Source: Sphingomonadales bacterium (lineage in GTDB: Bacteria > Pseudomonadota > Alphaproteobacteria > Sphingomonadales > Sphingomonadaceae). From it: a stretch of 64,000 bases of DNA. The notes under the pieces are model-generated. The model was given only the letters and a program-made list of their open reading frames with translations. It ran no database searches and was not told the DNA's origin. How positions within the stretch are numbered: position 1 is the first letter of the stretch; every line of letters begins with the position of its first letter. Of the stretch, positions 61,043-64,000 are shown one piece after another. The DNA is taken from assembly GCA_016704425.1 (NCBI GenBank), contig JADJAC010000010.1:117501-181500 (forward strand), read 5' to 3'. The position numbers and the translations under genes were made by a program.

Positions 61043-61143
61043 CATCATGTCTCCTCAAGAGGCTGCCTGTAAATCTGGGAAGCCCCGCATGCAAGGTCAA
61101 GGGGGACGCTTGCGATTGGCCGCGCAGGCGGTAAAGGCCATTC

Positions 61144-62427
61144 ATGGACAGGATCTTGGTTCGCGGCGGCAATCGCCTTTCCGGCACAATCCCGATTTCG
61201 GGCGCGAAGAACTCGGCGCTGACGCTGCTGCCCTGCGCGCTGCTGACCGATGAGCCACTGACGCTGAGGAACCTGCCGCGCCTCGCCGATGTGGACAGCT
61301 TCGGCCATCTTCTCAACCAGCTCGGCTGTTCGACGATGATCGAAGGCGCGCGACCCGAGGATTTCGGGCGCGTCATGACTTTGCGCGCCGGCAAGGTCAC
61401 AGCGACAATCGCGCCCTATGACATAGTCCGAAAGATGCGCGCGTCGATCCTGGTCCTGGGCCCCCTGCTCGCGCGTGCGGGCGAAGCAACCGTCTCGCTG
61501 CCCGGCGGCTGCGCAATCGGAAATCGTCCGATCGACCTTCACCTGAAAGCTCTTGAGGCGTTTGGCGCCCAAATGGAAACGACCAGTGGATATGTGACAG
61601 CGCGGGCAAAGGACGGACGGCTTCCGGGCGGCAGGATCATCTTCCCTGTCGTCTCGGTCGGCGCCACCGAGAATGCCCTGATGGCTGCCGCACGGTCGAA
61701 GGGCACCTGTATCATCGAGAATGCCGCGCGTGAGCCCGAGATTGTCGATCTGTGCAATCTGCTTGTCGCAATGGGCGTGCATATCGACGGGATCGGCACC
61801 GAAACGCTGACGATCGAGGGCACCGACCGGCTTCACGGCGCGACCTATCGCGTCATGCCTGACCGGATCGAGGCGGGCAGCTATGCCTGCGCGGTCGGCA
61901 TTGCAGGAGGCGACGTTGATCTCGCGGGGGCAAATCCGGCGGACATGCAGGCAACGCTTGGTGCGCTGCGCGATGCGGGGGTTACGGTCGAGGAGCACAA
62001 GAAGGGCATCAGGGTTTCCTCTGACGGCAAGCTTGCCCCGCTGACTCTTTCAACCGCGCCCTTCCCCGGCTTTGCGACGGACATGCAGGCGCAGTTCATG
62101 GCGATGCTGACGAAAGCCGGTGGCGCGAGCGTGCTGACCGAGACGATTTTCGAGAACCGCTACATGCATGTGCCGGAGCTCGCCCGCATGGGTGCGGACA
62201 TACAGGTGCGCGGACGCTCTGCGGTCGTTCGCGGGGTCGACAAGCTGGTCGGTGCGCCCGTGATGGCGACCGACCTGCGTGCGTCTATGAGCCTGATCAT
62301 TGCAGGGCTGGTCGCCGAAGGCGAAACCAACGTCCAGCGCGTCTACCACCTCGACCGCGGCTATGAGCGGCTGGAGGAAAAGCTTTCGGCAGTGGGCGCC
62401 GACATTGAGCGCGTCAGCGACGGGTGA
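61144..62427 (+). CDS. murA: UDP-N-acetylglucosamine 1-carboxyvinyltransferase
   Basis: First committed enzyme of peptidoglycan precursor synthesis, adding enolpyruvate to UDP-GlcNAc; 427 aa, cytosolic. The start block GAKNSALTLLPCALL contains the catalytic Lys. The active-site loop LPGGCAIGNRPIDLH has Cys at about 123, so fosfomycin sensitivity at this position is expected. The C-terminal DLRASMSLIIAGLVAEG is typical. It is divergent from grxD. Confidence 0.97.
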   Translation: MDRILVRGGNRLSGTIPISGAKNSALTLLPCALLTDEPLTLRNLPRLADVDSFGHLLNQLGCSTMIEGARPEDFGRVMTLRAGKVTATIAPYDIVRKMRASILVLGPLLARAGEATVSLPGGCAIGNRPIDLHLKALEAFGAQMETTSGYVTARAKDGRLPGGRIIFPVVSVGATENALMAAARSKGTCIIENAAREPEIVDLCNLLVAMGVHIDGIGTETLTIEGTDRLHGATYRVMPDRIEAGSYACAVGIAGGDVDLAGANPADMQATLGALRDAGVTVEEHKKGIRVSSDGKLAPLTLSTAPFPGFATDMQAQFMAMLTKAGGASVLTETIFENRYMHVPELARMGADIQVRGRSAVVRGVDKLVGAPVMATDLRASMSLIIAGLVAEGETNVQRVYHLDRGYERLEEKLSAVGADIERVSDG

Positions 62428-62477
62428 TCAAGACCCCCAGGCGATCAGGCATCGACACGGCAGCGCGCTAGAACTGG

Positions 62478-62825
62478 CTAGTTGAGATCGGCAGATCTTT
62501 GCAGACTATCGATTTTGGCCAATGACAGGGCGTAATGTGTGGGATGCATTCGAACATCAAACTTGCATCCAATCATATTGTCCATTTCCCAAGTGACCTT
62601 GGCAGACATTGACTCCATTCCGGGAAGCTTCAGCCAAACCGCGTCGCCTGGCGCCAGCTGAGTGGGCCATTCAGTGCGAAAGCCTTGCGACGAAAGATCA
62701 AGAAGTGACACGGTCTCGGTCTCGCTTTCGCGGCCCGACTTCAATGTTAGGCGACAGGACTCTGGCGGGGCAGATAGGCGCTGCTGATCAGTCTGTCGCT
62801 CTGGCCCGGGGCGCCGGATCTCCAT
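62478..62825 (-). CDS. PilZ-domain protein
   Basis: 115-aa single-domain protein. The PilZ DxSxxG motif is seen as LLDLSSQGFRTEWP at about residues 41-54, followed by GDAVWLKLPG and MIGCKFDV, the usual beta-barrel strands. The Arg-rich RxxxR part of the c-di-GMP site is represented only loosely by RRPGPERQTDQQR near the N-terminus, so ligand binding is uncertain. It could be a receptor for the c-di-GMP made or removed by the GGDEF-EAL protein in this window, but no direct link is visible. Confidence 0.8.
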   Translation of the reverse strand: MEIRRPGPERQTDQQRLSAPPESCRLTLKSGRESETETVSLLDLSSQGFRTEWPTQLAPGDAVWLKLPGMESMSAKVTWEMDNMIGCKFDVRMHPTHYALSLAKIDSLQRSADLN

Positions 62826-62900
62826 GATTTCAATCCTTTGTTAAGTCCCCAGTTAACCACCGCCATTTGAATTGGTTCCGTGTCCGTGCCTGGCATGAAC

Positions 62901-64000
62901 CTAAAGCAGCACGTCGATCGCGTGCAGGCCAAGCCCGACGAGCCCACCGACCAGGGTTCCGTTGATCCGGATATATTGCAGGTCGCGCCCGACAGCATTC
63001 TCCACCCGTTCCGTCACGCGACTGGCGTCCCAGCCGCGCACAGTGTCCGAGACCAGCCGGACAATGCTGTCCCCATAACTGGCCGTCGCGCCCACCGTCG
63101 CCCGCCGGGCAAAGCGGTTGATCGTGTCGCGCAGCGAATCGTCCTGCTGGAGCGTGGTGCCCAACTGGCGAAGGGCCTCTCCGAACTTGCCGGCCATTGT
63201 CTTGTCGGGATCGCGTGCTGCCCTGAGCAGCGCTGCACGCGCCTGCTCCCAAAGGCCATCAATCCACCGTTGCATGGCTGGGTTCTCGACGATTTCCTCC
63301 TTCAATCGTGCGACCTTGGCCTGCATCTCCCGATCATGCTGGAGGTCATAGCCGAGATCGGCCAGCATCTCGTTGACTCGAATCCTCAGCGGGTGATCGG
63401 GGAAATCCGCCATGTCATAGAGCAGCTTGTTGAGTCCTGTGATCAGGGCGTCAGCCACATTTTCGTCAAGTCCGGTCCAGCGCAGGATGCGCCCTGCACG
63501 TTCGTGGACCATGTCCCGGATAATTTCCTCGTTGGAGGCGACGATTAGCGCAGCGCGATTGATGATGCCGTCGAGCAGCGGGATGTGCCGCCCTTCGGCC
63601 ATTGCCGCTTCGAGCGACTGGCCAAGCAGTGGTGACACTTCCAGTGCCCGAATGCGGCTGGCAATCGCGCCCTTGGCCATTCCGCCCAACCGGTCGTCAT
63701 CCAGCGCATCGAGAATGTCCGCCAGGAGCCGCGAAGCGCCTTCACGCAGCCTTCCCGCCCCGCCATGATCGGGATCGGCAAGGAAGCGGCCAGCAGCAGC
63801 GGCAACATCCATGTGCCGCATGCGGCGCGCAACGACGGCGGGCGTGAGGAAGTTGTCCTTGAGGAATTGGGCCAGCGTATCGCCGATCCGGTCCTTGTTC
63901 CGGGGAATAATGGCGGTGTGCGGGATCGGCAGGCCCAGCGGATGTCGGAACAGCGCCGTGACCGCGAACCAGTCTGCAAGTCCGCCCACCATCGCCGCTT
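62901..64000 (-). CDS. DUF445 family membrane protein (partial, N-terminus off window)
   Basis: Large protein of the DUF445 (YjiN-like) family of unknown function, perhaps an envelope-spanning coiled-coil protein. The visible 366 codons begin EAAMVGGLADWFAVTALFRH; Ala-Ala before MVGG reads straight to the right edge, so the true start lies outside. Long helices with repeated RxxxxA patterns follow, and a C-terminal membrane segment GTLVGGLVGLGLHAIDVLL ends the protein. It is downstream of nothing visible; the PilZ gene follows it on the same strand 75 bp later. Confidence 0.9.
   Translation of the reverse strand, partial: AAMVGGLADWFAVTALFRHPLGLPIPHTAIIPRNKDRIGDTLAQFLKDNFLTPAVVARRMRHMDVAAAAGRFLADPDHGGAGRLREGASRLLADILDALDDDRLGGMAKGAIASRIRALEVSPLLGQSLEAAMAEGRHIPLLDGIINRAALIVASNEEIIRDMVHERAGRILRWTGLDENVADALITGLNKLLYDMADFPDHPLRIRVNEMLADLGYDLQHDREMQAKVARLKEEIVENPAMQRWIDGLWEQARAALLRAARDPDKTMAGKFGEALRQLGTTLQQDDSLRDTINRFARRATVGATASYGDSIVRLVSDTVRGWDASRVTERVENAVGRDLQYIRINGTLVGGLVGLGLHAIDVLL

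Overview
The window looks like a chromosomal segment from a GC-rich alphaproteobacterium of the order Sphingomonadales. I infer this from the RpoB/RpoC sequences, the SapC, M61, S10 and TonB-receptor repertoire, a CpdR response regulator beside an N-formylglutamate amidohydrolase and a tRNA-Val, and the many overlapping ATGA and GTGA gene junctions. Genus cannot be fixed from the sequence alone. Most of the window is ordinary core genome. One insertion sequence is present, with no prophage, conjugative genes or CRISPR array.

Layout. 1-2.2 kb: MFS carrier (cut by the left edge) and a STAS-less SulP transporter. 2.3-10.9 kb: rpoB-rpoC on the minus strand, with their own promoter and leader, an intergenic double-hairpin repeat between them and a terminator after rpoC. 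11.1-17.5 kb: DUF853 ATPase, cytochrome P450 and an OPT-family transporter gene split by a 1506-bp IS3-type element with an 8-bp target duplication. 17.5-24.6 kb: hotdog thioesterase, GGDEF-EAL protein, queF, S10 peptidase, sulfurtransferase, metC. 24.6-30 kb: RhlE-type helicase, two small secreted proteins, an FAD-linked 2-hydroxyacid dehydrogenase and SapC. A well-formed candidate small RNA gene sits at 30.1-30.2 kb. 30.2-36.5 kb: N-formylglutamate amidohydrolase, cpdR, tRNA-Val, DUF1345 protein, then the hisS-prfA-prmC translation cluster and a DUF4167 protein. 36.5-39.2 kb: a phosphate-starvation pair (PstS-like protein and OprP-like porin) behind two tandem PHO boxes. 39.3-45.8 kb: M61 peptidase, thiolase-like protein, moaB, soluble lytic transglycosylase and a degenerate uracil-DNA-glycosylase homologue. 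45.9-53.4 kb: ETF-ubiquinone oxidoreductase, TPR protein, ispE, an NAD(P)-binding protein, argS and a SPOR protein. 53.4-58.8 kb: GNAT, rplU-rpmA, GST, DMT exporter and a TonB siderophore receptor behind Fur-like sites. 58.9-64 kb: archaeal/eukaryotic-type proS, grxD, murA, a PilZ protein and a DUF445 protein cut by the right edge.

The least explained signals are non-coding. (1) Two intergenic elements (about 50.02-50.16 and 60.47-60.59 kb) share a 22-nt block, 20 of 22 identical, that leads into a sigma-54-like -24/-12 promoter. Each is followed by a 16-nt inverted repeat and then a strong GC-rich hairpin. (2) The 30.10-30.21 kb locus has a near-consensus promoter, a C-rich loop, a UUCG hairpin and a U7 terminator. 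(3) A repeat made of two hairpins with complementary loops occurs twice, once between rpoB and rpoC. All assignments come from reading the sequence. No database search was run.
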